A DNA stretch of 64,000 nt, taken from contig OZ231127.1 in assembly GCA_965153355.1 (NCBI GenBank), positions 68,448,001-68,512,000 of the forward strand, read 5' to 3'. Source of the stretch: Flaccisagitta enflata (lineage: Eukaryota; Chaetognatha; Sagittoidea; Aphragmophora). Below the pieces are notes generated by a model, which worked only from the letters and a program-made list of their open reading frames with translations, was not told the origin of the DNA and searched no databases. Both the position numbers and the translations under genes were made by a program. Positions within the stretch are counted from its first letter, which is position 1; every line of letters begins with the position of its first letter. Shown here piece by piece: positions 32,528 through 44,267 of the stretch.

Positions 32528-33023
32528 GCAAAAGAACAACAATAACGAGGGGGGTGATGATGATGATGATGACGGAGAAGAGGAGACAGAGGAGGGAGAG
32601 GATGAAAGGGGAGAAAAAGATGACGTGGATGAAAACGATAACAACAATCATACCAGATCCGAAGGCTGGGGTTCAGGTGGAATTATGACTTTGTGGTCGC
32701 GGTTTTGGTCACAACTTCGTCAAATCTGGAAAAAGGAGAACCAGGAGAGTGGAGACGAAGAGGAAATGGAAGAATTGGTTATCAGTCTCACGGACGATGA
32801 TAGAGAAACCGAGGGAAAACACGACTACGTCACGGTTACGAGTTCACACGATTCGCTTTTCTCATCTTCTGTTGATGTGGCGGGGAAAAGAGGGGGAATA
32901 GGGGCAGGAGGAGGAGGAGTTGAAGGAGAGGCAGCGACAGGGGACAATGGATATGATCGTCTCCGACAGTATAATTTCGAAAAGTGTAATTATCCTTTCA
33001 ATCATTCTGCTTTATTGTATTAA
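32328..33023 (+). CDS. Terminal exon of a membrane-protein gene
   Basis: The exon is open from the AG at 32326-32327 to the stop at 33021-33023 (231 codons). It reads [17 protein letters not shown], then one hydrophobic segment ([20 protein letters not shown], about residues 18-38), then [14 protein letters not shown] and a long tail. The tail has a run of about 16 glutamines, Asn and Asp/Glu runs, [20 protein letters not shown], and acidic Ser/Gly-rich sequence. A single membrane segment followed by a cytoplasmic disordered tail is the simplest reading. The family is unknown. It lies on the opposite strand to the main gene; no earlier exon was identified between 24.6 and 32 kb. No AATAAA is seen soon after the stop. 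Confidence 0.65.
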
Positions 33024-33081
33024 AATGTTACCGATGTGTCAATGTGCATAGCGTTAGCCAAAGATCCGACGAAGAGAAAAA

Positions 33082-33304
33082 GCCGGCTACACGGCTACCT
33101 CAGTCGTGCGTGCACGTAAATCAACTAATTAAAAGAAAAGGCGCCTGTACCTACGTGTATACATAGTTAAACAGGGCCGGATACACGGCAATCCAGGCGC
33201 GGGCAGTTGGGCAGGGGCAGTAGCGCAAAGACCACTCGCAATTCAGAAATATTTCAGACGGACCGACCAACACAGCAAGGTGTAGAGTCGCGTGTCCACG
33301 AGTA
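33082..33304 (-). repeat. Hairpin-bounded short repeat: fragment plus copy
   Basis: A fragment at 33082-33116 (AGCCGGCTACACGGCT) and a copy at 33175-33304 (GGGCCGGATACACGGC to GAGTCGCGTGTCCACGAG). Confidence 0.7.
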
Positions 33305-33309
33305 AAATC

Positions 33310-34019
33310 ATACATACGTAGTCTCTTCAACTTTTATCAGAAAAAATGATTTTGATGACTTCCAAAAGATCTTTCATTCATCCAATCAATCCTAGGTCTG
33401 CGAACGGTTTAAAAGTTAAAGTCGAAGTGAAAGCCCATTTTGCTAAAATGCCTCTTTTTAGTTGCTGGCTAAGCGACTCTACATAACAGTCAAATTGCCG
33501 TATTCTAGCCAGCGCTTCTTCTTGGGTTTACTGTATTCAGTCTTAAGACAAGATTGCAGAATTTGAAACAAAGATTTTTATATTTAATCATTTCTGCTAA
33601 TCAAAAAGTCAGGGATAGCCTATGGCTGCAAAGGCACATGTTTTCTCATCATGAAACACAACTCATGATTAAAGTCAAAGCGTTATGTTTCAGGAAAAGC
33701 CTGAGGAATGCTTGACTTTTATCTTACCTCTCAGTGAAGTGCTCAAACACATGAAGACTGACACATCAAATGACTGAGTCATTATGAAAGCGTCTTTTGG
33801 TACATCGATTATTGATTAACTTTTAACACTATTCAGGCCTCTGCTGACCCGCAAGCCCACATTTTTCTTGATAAATACATGTAATGTGATCGGTGACATA
33901 TACAGACACTATACTTTACCACCTATGTTGATTACAGTTGCTCAATCATGGCAAACACAAACACATAAAAAAAAAGAAAATGAAAACTCGACAAAAAAAA
34001 ACGATCTCTTCACCGAGAT
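33310..34019. other. Intergenic, no feature recognised
   Basis: One stem-only scrap of the hairpin family near 33461 (TTAGTTGCTGGCTAAGCGACT). Nothing else. Confidence 0.45.
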
Positions 34020-34220
34020 GATAAGAGGCCCTCGGTAGGTAGGTCTGTAACGCGAAAATTTGGATGACGCGAAATCGACTGAAATGGTGATTTCTGAGCG
34101 TTTCTGCCCCTGCCTGGTCATATACAGGTTTCGCCCTGCCTCATGCTGCCCCAGCCACCCATATTACTACCCCTGCCCACCGCCAGCGACTGCTTATTGG
34201 CCAAGTATCCGGCCTTGTTC
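34020..34220 (+). repeat. Hairpin-bounded short repeat, very diverged
   Basis: GCCCTCGGTAGGTAGGTCTG at the start, TGCCCACCGCCAGCGACTG and GGCCAAGTATCCGGCC then TTGTT at the end. Confidence 0.6.
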
Positions 34221-36574
34221 TATTGGACTGCAAGAGCAAATTTGGCAATATCTCCATTTAAATTAACGCTATTTACGCTTAATAATTTAAAAAAGAAAAA
34301 AATCATCTACTCCAAAAGATCTACACTGCGAACCATAAAAAAGGTTACAGCTGTTCTCAAAGATATTTCTTGTGAAAAAAAATATTTATCCATACTTTTT
34401 TATGAGAAATGGAAAGGATGTCATCAAATGAGGCGAATGTCACAAATCCCATGAGTTTTCATCAATTATTTCAGATTTTATGATAAAAAGAAAATAATGG
34501 TGCTAGAATCTGTGTACGAACTGTAAATTCTTCAAAAAAAATAAATAAGGGACCTTTTTTTATTTGATTTTTGTCATTTGCAGTGCAAGAAATCAATTGA
34601 AATCATAGATCATTTGAAAGATATTTAAAAAATCTTTCATTTGCCGCCAATCTCGCATTTCTAGCTCAATTCGTTCAGACGCAGTAAAGAAAAGACTGAA
34701 GAGTATTCATTTTCAAGTTTGAAAAGGTGCATCACCAAAATGTACCCATTTAACTTCAAACCCATGTCATTTCCAAAAGAGTAAAGCTAGGAGACTGGGA
34801 TTGGTCTAGAATGAAGATCTTTCAAACGGTCACTGATTTTGTTTACTTTCTTTTATCCAAACATGGATATTTTAAGAAGAAAAAAAGATCAATGTTTTTT
34901 TTAAATCTAAGTGATGAAAAAATTCTTTCTTTTGTCATTCATAAAGGGTTCAAATCAAGTAAAAACCTATCAAAATCAATGACATTGAGAAAGCCCTTCA
35001 AAAAATCTGTCATTTGAGCTGTTTCTGGAGTTACTAGCTCGATTGGTTTACAAATTACAATAGTTTTTGTAAAATTTGTCCTTTAGAAACTACAACAGAA
35101 AATCTGTTGTTTTCCCACTTAGGTTTTGATACATTTGTGTTCATTTTAACATAAAATCCAAACTAATTGATCAAATTCGGTGGGACTGGTGGCAAATTGT
35201 TCATTCTTTGAAGCTCTTTAAAATGCTCATGAATAACAATAAGATTTGTTGAATTCAAACTATGTAAAACTATACTGAAAGTTGTAACTTTTTTTATGAG
35301 TCGCACTGTATAAAATGAGTCTAATCTGGTAACTGTATCTTAAAGCGTCTAGAAATGGCAAGCTGAAGAAGAGAAGCAGTCATTTTCAGAATTGATATAA
35401 AATTGCGCAAAAAGAAAAGGAAAAAATCCATATAATTTCAACTTTGGTCATCTCAGCTTCTGAAGCGGCTAATTACTTTTTCCAAAAAAGCAAATTAATC
35501 TACATTGAAAAATCTAAAAGATGAGAGCTATCTGGAATCCGTCGCTTGAGCCATTTAGAAATGGCAAGCAAAAGAGTAGACCTGTTTTAAAGCTCATAGG
35601 CTTGCAAAAACTGTGGACTAATGAGAAAAGTTATCACCCCTGTTAATGAGGAAATTCGATAGAAATTGCATTTTAGATTCACAGCATGATTTGTTTCTTT
35701 TGAAAAAAACCTATCTGACTTACCAACTCTCTCTGTTACCAAATTTCGTTAGAGTGTGGTCGATAGATCATATCATTCCCATGGTGTCGCGTTTCTTTAT
35801 AGAATCTTAATTAGTTTTTCAAAATTGTATAGAATAAGATCAAACTGCAAATTTTCTTTTACGGAATCATGTGCGAGGCAAGGTCTTAAGCAACAGATAA
35901 TCTTGCTACGTCATCAAACAAACTATGATGCCATCAGGCATCACGCGAAATTCTCTACCTAACCTAAAGTTAAACACTGAGAGTAAAGATCGGAAACTCT
36001 TTTCAGGAGTATAATTTCTTTCAAATACGTGTAAGCATTACGTCACTTGTCAACAAAATGTAATAATATATCTGATGCAGGGAAAACGATCCCCCCAAAA
36101 CTAAGTGCGAAATGAAAGAAGAAAGAGGTAAAAAACAGAAATCACTATCAACGATATCAAGATGTAACAAAGTGAAGTAAGAGTTTAACTGAAAAGTGCA
36201 CAAGGAAAGAAATGAATTGATGAGTTGGGGAATGAAAACGAGAGAATGATGAAGTAAAGCTCGACCGTTCCCTTATTCAGAGAATATAATGTATAGATAT
36301 ACCATCAACAATTAAACACTCCGTTCATTGGTAAATGTAACCATGACAACGATACGGCAATTAAAACTCGTACTAGGATTCATTCATTTAATTAGAAACG
36401 ACGGAAACTTAATTGTAATAAGGATTATTACAATTTAAGGTCAAGAATAATATACCACTGGTAAAAAGCTTAAATGATAACATGGTGCGGAAAATGGGTA
36501 AACAGTTTTTACAACATGCGAATAACTTGAGTATGAAATGGTTTCTAAAAAATGATACATACATATGGGCTGAG

Positions 36575-36609
<35 letters not shown>

Positions 36610-37131
36610 ACTTCTTTAATTCTTTCTACAACAGCGAGTTTGTTGCTGTGGACAATGCCAGTTGGTGTATTAATGAAAAGAGAGACGTAATATCACTATT
36701 GGGCATCGCCACAAGGCATACAAATGTTAAAGTGGTTTGGAATGATCTAAGTGGTAAAACTAGTCGCGTTCTATGGTTGAAATTCTTTTTTTCCATGCTT
36801 TTCGGTCATTAAAAGCTTGACAAAGGATTAAGTGGAGGAAGGGATGATAGGTCGACATAACACTGTGGCTCTTTTGAATAAGGTGGAATTGTTTGATTGG
36901 ATAATACTTTTATGGTACTTAAAATTGTCAAACATTTTATGCCTTTATAAATGAAATAATTCATAAAAAATCTAGTTGAGCTGGGTTAGAAAACAAAAAC
37001 TATCCGCTTCCCAAGATTTGGCAGTAATTATATACCGGGGATTCCCCCCCGTCATCAATTCTGTTTGAAGATTTTCTTGGTGATTTCTTGTCGCAATCCA
37101 GAAAAAAAAATTTCCGTTTTTTTTACCAACT
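34221..37131. other. Intergenic, AT-rich, diverged repeat units, no gene
   Basis: Between 34600 and 35600 several phrases such as AGAAATGGCAAGC, CGCATTTCTAGCTC and TCTGGTAACTGTATC recur in both orientations and resemble wording inside the 14257 foldback arms and the MITEs. This suggests old decayed inverted-repeat elements. A 25-bp (GA)n lies at 36580-36606. No exon supported. Confidence 0.45.
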
Positions 37132-37283
37132 AGGCCGGATACACGGCCAATACCAGTTGCGGACGGGTGGGCAGGGGCGGAAATGCGCGTTTTCACTCTT
37201 TCAAACTCGATCACCATGACGGACGGACCGACGGACCAACGGACGGACAAAGCCTCTTATAGAGTTGCGTGTCCGCAACTAAA
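37132..37283 (-). repeat. Hairpin-bounded short repeat, full copy
   Basis: GGCCGGATACACGGCC, CAGTTGCGGACGGGTGG, a GGACCGACGGACC array, CTCTTATAGAGTTGCG and TGTCCGCAACT. Clean copy of the first subfamily. Confidence 0.9.
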
Positions 37284-38215
37284 AATGGTACTGATCGGTT
37301 GGATACGCAAGAAACGTTTCGTCTGTGGTGAAATAAAAATTAACTTTGAAAATATTGCATGAGCTTTCAAAAGCATTTCTTGCCACCCGTTAAAATCACG
37401 GATTGAGCCAACAATGACCTAATTTCAAGGGATAAGTAAATTCTAGAATGATTGATTATTACTACTACAAAAGATGACCGGTGGATCACAAATCTAATCA
37501 CAGACGTTAACAATGGCAAGACTTTTTTTGTTCCTTCCAAAATTGTCTCTAAAACATTTAACATGAATCTCTACAACGATAGTCGCCATTAAGCAACAAG
37601 TTTTGCACATTTTACCCTTATTTGAGTGAGACTCAGCACATTTCAAAATTTGAGACCACAACTTCAATAACGGTCTTTTATCTCGATGGGCAATGATGTA
37701 AAATGATGAGAACAATAACAACACTGTTAGCCCGAAGCAACAGAAACGCGCGCGTTGGTTATATAAAGAAGAAAATCGTGAATTTCAGATCAATGAAGGA
37801 GCATGAAACTATATTTGTTTATCTACTCCCGTAGACATTTTTTACCAAACCGTGGAATGAAAACGGTGGATAACTTTTAAAACTTAAAAGTTGGGTACAA
37901 AACCGACGGTATGATATTTGAGATTCTATTGCAAGGAAAATGAACTACGAATCAGTTTGAATGAAATCTCTCTAACGGCGAAAAGAAAAAATACCTACAA
38001 AGACAACAGTGCCATTTAGCAAAGTGTCAGTTCTGAGTCATGTGCGCTAACTGTGCGGAGTAGGCAGCGATATCAGCGGGGGTAAAAAAGGTCGCTCGAA
38101 AATCATTTTTAGCAATTTGACTAAAGTGAGGGCGCTGAATAAAACTGTGGAAATCTTATGTCTTCAGCATTACTCGTTTTGATGTTGTACAAACATTTCT
38201 TTTATAAAAAGTGGG
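37284..38215. other. Intergenic, no feature recognised
   Basis: No exon, repeat array or inverted repeat seen. Confidence 0.5.
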
Positions 38216-38219
38216 AAAA

Positions 38220-38985
38220 AAGGTAACACTTATCCTACGACTTCTTTCTATAACTCAACTCCACCGACACTTTCTCTAAGTCAGAGTTAACTTTCCAATG
38301 TATCATTACGCGTTGAGAAAGAAAGACAGACTGGCTAAAACCAAAGAATAAATAGACAAACAGATACGCTGATACGTTTAAATTGCATCAGAACACAACA
38401 GTGAATCCGACTGCATGCAGTTATCTGTAAAACGCCATTTGGCGCCTCAAAAAAATGTTTCCGTAGAGAGTTAATGTCAGTGCGTCTCTCACTACAGCAT
38501 AATAAGACGGCAATGATGACAAGGAAAATTGCTTCTTAAAAATCACCTTTACTTTAGTCTTCATCCGAGTAGGGAAGTAGGTCTACTAAGAAAAGTGAAA
38601 TATCTGCTAAACCTTATGAGTAACATCGATGAAAAAAAGATTGACCATAATACTTATGAAATACTATAGATCAAAAAAAATAAAACTATCTGCGCTCAAG
38701 TTGACCTTTATGTCCCCGGACTTTAACTCTGAGCGCATGATCAGAAAATTGTATGAAACATCGTGTCAATTAAGGCAATATCAAAAATCGGGGGTGCTTT
38801 TATCTCTCAATTTTCATTTGAAATCCAAAGCAGAATTCAACGCTCTGTCCACCGGTGCCGTTACCGGGATTGTAGAAGCCAGCGTTCGGCCGTAGTGATT
38901 TTATCTTACACGCAGTTGAATTTGATTTCAGAGCAAAATCTGAACTGTTGAGTTCTACGGGAAAACCTTTTTCAAGCTCTACTAA
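38220..38985 (-). repeat. Diverged dispersed repeat, inverted copy of 28013-28960
   Basis: See that entry. Lacks the nested hairpin-family insertion. Confidence 0.65.
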
Positions 38986-39194
38986 GAGGTAATAAAACCA
39001 TGGCGTGATGAACAGGCTAATGGACAAACAGACAGCCGAACAAACGCAACAATTTGTCACATTAAGCAAGAGAAAACTAATAACTTGATAAACTCAATAA
39101 CATCAAAGACAGCCAACATATCTTTAACCGACAAGACGGTCACACAGGAAAAAATTCAGGAGACCATTAAAATCTATGCCTTAAAAAATCACGT

Positions 39195-39490
39195 CCTTAG
39201 ATCAGTCCACCATAGTTACCACAGAGAGTATGGAGGTCGTTCTGCTTTGATTCATATTCACTCCTGGCATGTTATGGTCGACCACGTTCAAAACAAGACA
39301 AAAATTGTCTTTCTGGTTTTATTCATGTTTTGGTCAACCATCTTCATCGTTTCACAGAGATTATCGTTCTGATTTTATTCGTTTCCCCTCCATGTTTTGG
39401 TCAACCATCCTATCGTCTCACAGAGATGGTTGTTCTGTTTTGATTGGTTTCTACTCCATGTTTTGGTCGACTATGTTCAAAGCGACTCAT
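39195..39490. repeat. Degenerate tandem repeat, about 75-85 bp, four units
   Basis: Units share CATGTTTTGGTC(A/G)AC(C/T)AT, TCACAGAGAT and GTTCTG(C/A)TTTGATT. Lies just downstream of exon 23. Confidence 0.65.
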
Positions 39491-39649
39491 CAATTCCTTT
39501 ACAGAAGGAGAGTGTTTGTCCTGATAGAAAGAGAACAAATCAAAGATGAATTATCAAATGAAAATAATTGTAGTTATCGCCGAGAAAAAATAAGGCCATA
39601 TTTACGAAATGTAACTAAAGCACACGACTATGAACCCTTGCATGCTTAC

Positions 39650-39849
39650 TTTCTGCTCTTCTCTCATGAATTCCCCGACAGTCTCTGCCGCGGCCGCGTT
39701 GGAGCTGAGGCGGTGAATTCTCGGCGGCGATGACGCTAATTGTTGTATAGATGGCGTTGCAGTTTCAGACGCTACTGCCGAAGCGGGCCGGGAGAGAAGG
39801 GACGAGATTCCACTCTTTCCACCGGAAAATGAACCCTTCGCTTGCAGTT
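39650..39849 (-). CDS. Main gene exon 23 (last exon seen)
   Basis: 200 nt, acceptor TTTATAG, donor CAGAAA|GTAAGC, phase 1 in and phase 0 out. It encodes QLQAKGSFSGGKSGISSLLS and ends GEFMREEQK. There is no stop, so further exons must lie at lower coordinates. The left-edge copy of exon 11 is also phase 0 at its 5' side, so direct splicing to it across about 37 kb is formally possible. Confidence 0.7.
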
Positions 39850-39960
39850 CTATAAATTACCAATCAAATGGAATCATTTCAAAGCTGTTTGATATTACTC
39901 CGCAAGACCAGGCTAAATAATTCGCAATCGTTTACCACTTAAGGCCCTAGACTGTTAAAG

Positions 39961-39961
39961 T

Positions 39962-39999
<38 letters not shown>

Positions 40000-40037
40000 G
40001 ATCGATTGATGAATAGAAAGATCAATTGATTGATGAG
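39961..40037. repeat. (GATT)n microsatellite
   Basis: Imperfect GATT/GATC repeats in the intron between exons 22 and 23. Confidence 0.9.
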
Positions 40038-40058
40038 TGGGATGTTTTAATCACTTAC

Positions 40059-40247
40059 GTTCTCCCGCTGCATCTTCTTTGCTCATTTGTCGATTTAGTG
40101 CGGCTGCTTTGTCTCCCTCTCGCGTTGGGCGAGGGTAAACTCTTCTTTGACTGTTGACGCTGCCGCTTCCGTTGCTACTGCTAGAGGCGCTGTAAGTGCC
40201 ACTCGCCAACAACTCAGAAACCTTGTTCTGCATAATCAAAGCGCGTT
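40059..40247 (-). CDS. Main gene exon 22
   Basis: 189 nt, acceptor ATTTTCAG, donor GAAC|GTAAGT, phase 1 at both ends. It encodes ERALIMQNKVSELLASGTYS, a Ser run, RRVYPRPTREGDKAAALNRQ and MSKEDAAGE. More structured than its neighbours, with a possible helix at the start. Confidence 0.8.
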
Positions 40248-40377
40248 CTGAAAATGAATGAAGAAGAAAGGCTTATGTCACAACATGATGTTTCCATCTT
40301 ATACACATGTCCTTTTGCAGTAAGCTTCGAGCTGATCAGTGCACATCCTCGACAATCAAAGTGCTGCATCCAATTAC

Positions 40378-41450
40378 CTTCTGCCTTTGACTCATCGACA
40401 TAAGACAGAATGGAAGAAGAAGTCGTCGAGGCTCCACTCAAAGACTCGTCGCTGAAGGATGTCGCCGATGATGAAGCGATCGACGAACCTCCAACAACCG
40501 GTGGAACGGAATATGAATGCGACGCCACCGAAGACGCAGCCGTTGTTGATGAACCAATCGAGGGTGCCGCCGCCGCTGAAGAGATCTGACTACTTCCCCC
40601 TACGGATGGCGGTGGAGGATAATGATGACGGTGATGAGGGGGATGATGATGATGCTGATGAGCGCCAGACGCAGGTGGCGCTGCCGCGTGAACCATAGAG
40701 GGTGGTTGATGTTGCTGCTGCTGCTGCTGCGGTTTCTGTTGATGCAGGTTTTGCTGTTGCACTTGCGCCGGTGTTAAGGGGACTGGATCGCGGGGATTTC
40801 TAGTGGCTACAAAAGGCGGCGTTGATGAAGACGCCGGTGATTGAGATTGTTGTTGTAGTTGTTGCTGTTGTAGTTGTTGCTGTTGTTGCTGTTGCTTCAA
40901 ACTAACTGTGCGAACTGGGGCTGGGGGACGAGCGGCGGGTGATCTCGTGCAGGCGGGGGAGAAGGGGGCGAATGGAGGAGGGTGATGGTGTTGGTGATGT
41001 TGTTGTTGCTGCTGGAGTTGGTGATGGGGATGATTATGATGGTGGTGATGAAGAGGCGGGGTAGGTGACGTCACCCCGCCGTCATCGTCGTTAACACCGC
41101 CGCCGCAACTGGCAGTCCCAATGACGCTGCGTGGTCGCGGCGGGACGCTGTATTCCATATCCCGCGTGACGTCTGTCGAGTCGTCGTGGTGATGACAAGA
41201 AGCGGGACGCGGGGCGCGTGTCAGGCGAGGGCTAGATGACGACGCGCTATCGGAAGAATCGTGATTGGAGGATCGCTGGTGCTGATGTTGATGATGGTGC
41301 TGACGATGATGATGACTATGATTGTGGTGTTGGTGACTATTGGGTTGGTAATGGTGATGATGATGTTTGCTATTGTTTTCGTTGTGTTGTTGATGACGAC
41401 GTCGACTTCGCGATTTGTCGCGTCCCAACGTCGCGTAAGCTTGCACGTTA
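40378..41450 (-). CDS. Main gene exon 21 (His/Gln/Pro-rich)
   Basis: 1,073 nt, acceptor TTCCCAG, donor CAGAAG|GTAATT, phase 2 in and phase 1 out. It begins NVQAYATLGRDKSRSRRRHQ and then has very long His, Gln and Pro/Ser runs, ending SYVDESKAEG. It is the most extreme low-complexity exon. Codon runs (CAC/CAT, CAG/CAA mixed) argue for selection on the amino acids rather than a pure DNA repeat. Confidence 0.8.
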
Positions 41451-41618
41451 CTGGGAAGGGAAGAAGGGAAAAAAAGAAATTGATGCATTGACGATGTTGA
41501 TGACGTTAAGAGAGATGAGACAGAGATGTTTAATATCACCAACGATTTCGGACAAATTTTCTCCATTTACGTGATAAACGACAAAAACAACAACAAAAAA
41601 CAAAAATAAAAAAAAAAC

Positions 41619-41627
41619 AATAACAAT

Positions 41628-41702
<75 letters not shown>

Positions 41703-41703
41703 A
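41619..41703. repeat. (CAA)n tract in intron 20
   Basis: CAA repeats between exons 20 and 21, (UUG)n in the transcript. Confidence 0.9.
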
Positions 41704-41734
41704 ACACTTTATGGAATCAGTATCGTTGAGTCAC

Positions 41735-41952
41735 CTAGTTCCGTCCATGTCGGGCGGAATAAACTTGGCCATTCGGGCATCAGACTGCGACCGTGACCTC
41801 AGAAGTTGGGCGCTCTTCTCTTCCCCTCCTCCACCTCCTTCTCGGGAAATGTCCGTGGTTGAAGTAGAAGCACCGTAAGAAGGATGAAGTCCGCATCCGT
41901 CGCTGCTCACAGCAGAGGAAGGGCGAGCAACTGACGAAGAGCGGCCCGAGTA
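41735..41952 (-). CDS. Main gene exon 20
   Basis: 218 nt, acceptor CATTCAG, donor ACTAG|GTGACT, phase 0 in and phase 2 out. It encodes YSGRSSSVARPSSAVSSDGC, a Gly/Glu linker, and LLRSRSQSDARMAKFIPPDM. The RSRSQSDAR motif looks like a basophilic kinase/14-3-3 site. A hairpin-family repeat (42014-42157) sits just upstream in the intron. Confidence 0.8.
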
Positions 41953-42013
41953 CTGAATGAAAGAGAGTGGTTTGAAGGGATAAGGGCAAAAGGAAAAGGA
42001 GAAGAAGATTAGA

Positions 42014-42157
42014 ACAAGGCCGGATACACGGCCACCAGTTGCGGACGGGTGGGCAGGGGCGGATATGCGCGTTTTCCCACTTTTCGACTCGTGCTGACGG
42101 ACCGACGGACCGACGGACGGACAAAGCCTCTTATAGAGTTGTGTGTCCGCAACTAAA
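42014..42157 (-). repeat. Hairpin-bounded short repeat, full copy in intron 19
   Basis: GGCCGGATACACGGCC, CAGTTGCGGACGGGTGG, GGACCGACGGACC, CTCTTATAGAGTTGTG and TGTCCGCAACT. Confidence 0.9.
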
Positions 42158-42393
42158 AATAAAAGGAGAACAACAAAAAGAAAAAGAATAACAAGACAAC
42201 AATAACGAAATAAGAAGAAGAAGAACAATAACAACAACCACAACAAGGAAAGGGAGAAGAGAAGAAAAATAAAAAAGGAAAAAAAAAAGAAAAAGAACAA
42301 ACAGCAATAACAACATGAAGTGGACCTTAGAGTTAGAAAATGGGAGAAGCCGGAACTTTTGTAAAAAAAAAGCACAACTACAAAACGACCAAC

Positions 42394-42702
42394 CTGAAAG
42401 TATTGCCTGTCGTATGAAGTGACTGAATGAGTTCCAGCGCAACTGTCTGCGGCTGGGAAAGAATGTCTGTTTTCTTTGTGAGGGTGGGCGTGGCCGGGGT
42501 GGTTCTGGGCGTTGGTGTGGGAGTGGCCGGAGTGTTGGTCGTGGCTCTGATGAGGATGGCGTCCAGCGCCGCAAGTGTGGCCGTGTCCGGTATTGTGGCC
42601 TCGGTCGGAGTAAATGTCGGATTTCGAACGCGATTCTCTTTTGTCCAACGAACGAGATCGCGAACGACGCGTACTACTTGATGATGCCGATCCAGACGGG
42701 AA
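42394..42702 (-). CDS. Main gene exon 19 (RS- and His-rich)
   Basis: 309 nt, acceptor TTCCCCAG, donor TTTCAG|GTTGGT, phase 0 at both ends. It starts FPSGSASSSSTRRSRSRSLD (an RS-type basic/serine stretch), then a Gly/His-rich run with repeated GHxH patterns that could bind metal ions, and ends SVTSYDRQYFQ. Confidence 0.8.
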
Positions 42703-42983
42703 CTGGGGAAGGAGGGGGGGGGGGGAGATGTGGGAAGAAAGGTTGTTTGCAAGGAGTTTTTCTGATTTGTTGGTATGTATCTGAGAATGTTGTTTTTTTG
42801 CCTGTTGGTTTGTTTTTTGTCTTTAATCATTTGTTTGTTTGTTCGTTTGTTTGTTTGAAAGATTGAGTGCTATTTTCTATCTTAACTTGCGACTTTTTTG
42901 TGCATGAAAGTGACTTTGTGTGCAAAGAATAGGTTCATTTATTTCTGCGTCTGCATCTCTGAGAGTTTCCTAAATCCATGTAC

Positions 42984-43285
42984 CTGTCTCCCGGGTTCTG
43001 CCTCTCCGTAAAATTGAGTTGCAGCCATGGAAGGGTGATAAAAGCAACAAGCGTCTGAACAGACGTTGGCAGGGCCGGGGATGGCTGGAGCACCGATGGC
43101 AGACCCGGGTGCCATAGGATCAGGTGCGGGGTGAGGGCCGTGAGGAGGAGGATGAGGAGGATGCGGTGGGTAATAATTAGGGTGGGATGAAGATTCCATA
43201 GGATATTGATGAGGATGAGTTGGGTATGGATAACAGGCACCTGCCTGTTCCACGGTAACGGGAGCCGATGTTATTGACGACCAGC
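42984..43285 (-). CDS. Main gene exon 18 (Pro/His/Tyr-rich)
   Basis: 302 nt, acceptor CTTTTAG, donor AGACAG|GTACAT, phase 1 in and phase 0 out. It encodes GWSSITSAPVTVEQAGACYP, a long Pro/His-rich run, and then a Cys-containing segment, VCSDACCFYHPSMAATQFYG. The cysteine cluster stands out in an otherwise cysteine-poor protein and may be a lipidation or metal site (inference). Confidence 0.8.
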
Positions 43286-43389
43286 CTAAAAGCGAAGTAT
43301 GGAGAGGGAAAATTCACAAAACGTACACAAAACGTGTCGAAGTAATACAACAAATGATTTCAATTCATAGTGGACGTCTTTGGTTGTAC

Positions 43390-43431
43390 CTGTTTGGTAC
43401 ATGGATGTCGTTTCCGGATAATACACAGCAC
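43390..43431 (-). CDS. Main gene exon 17 (42 nt)
   Basis: 42 nt, acceptor AATTCAG, donor AAACAG|GTACAA, phase 1 at both ends. It encodes AVYYPETTSMYQT and continues the Tyr/Pro/Gln-rich section. Short, symmetric and skippable. Confidence 0.75.
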
Positions 43432-43639
43432 CTGAATTAAACAAGATTGGAATTGTATACTATACAGTATATGATACTATACTATATGATACTGTAGTAT
43501 ATGATCATATACTATTGTCATCAAAGACATCACATCATCATCATCATCATCAAAAAGATAGGGCCATGTTTAGGCCAATTCTTTAAACATGCATAAACGC
43601 ATGAAAAAAAAATCTTAAAAGAGTATGGGTCCGCGACTG

Positions 43640-44250
43640 GGGTCAAACGGCGTTGTCAAACAGCGTTGTCATACGGCGTTGTCATACGGCGTTGTCATAC
43701 GGCGTTGTCATACGGCGTTGTCATACGGCGTTGTCATACGGCGTTGTCATACGGCGTTGTCATACGGCGTTGTCATACGGCGTTGTCATATGGCGTTGTC
43801 ATACGGCGTTGTCATACGGCATTGTCATACGGCGTTGTCATATGGCGTTGTCATACGGCGTTGTCATACGGCGTTGTCATACGGCGTTGTCATACGGCGT
43901 TGTCATATGGCGTTGTCATATGGCGTTGTCATATGGCGTTGTCATATGGCGTTGTCATACGGCGTTGTCATACGGCTTTGGCATACGGCTTTGGCATACG
44001 GCGTTGTCAAACAGCGTTGTAAAACGGCGTTGTCAAACAGCGTGGTCAAACGGCGTTGTCAAACGGCGTTGTCAAATGGCGTTGTCAAATGGCGTTGTCA
44101 AATGGCGTTGTCAAACGGCATTGTCAAACGGCGTTGTTAAACGGCGTTGTTAAACGGCGTTGTCAAATGGCGTTGTCAAACGGCGTTGTCAAATAGCGTT
44201 GTCAAATGGCATTGTCAAATGGCGATGTCAAACGGCGTTGTCAAACGGCT
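43640..44250 (+). repeat. 13-bp minisatellite, about 46 units, in intron 16
   Basis: Unit GGCGTTGTCATAC in the first half (CATAC/CATAT variants), changing to GGCGTTGTCAAAC after about 44005. A 13-bp unit is open in all three forward frames, so the long frames here are artefacts. Confidence 0.95.
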
Positions 44251-44267
44251 GTTTGGTCGGTTTGGCC

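Noticed and set aside
40459-40698. Plus-strand frame opposite exon 21
   Set aside because: Shadow of the His/Gln-rich exon on the other strand.
43625-44250. Long forward open frames in all three phases
   Set aside because: Produced by a 13-bp tandem unit with no stop in any phase; not coding.
43640-44250. CRISPR-like regular array
   Set aside because: No unique spacers; repeats are contiguous and the genome is eukaryotic.
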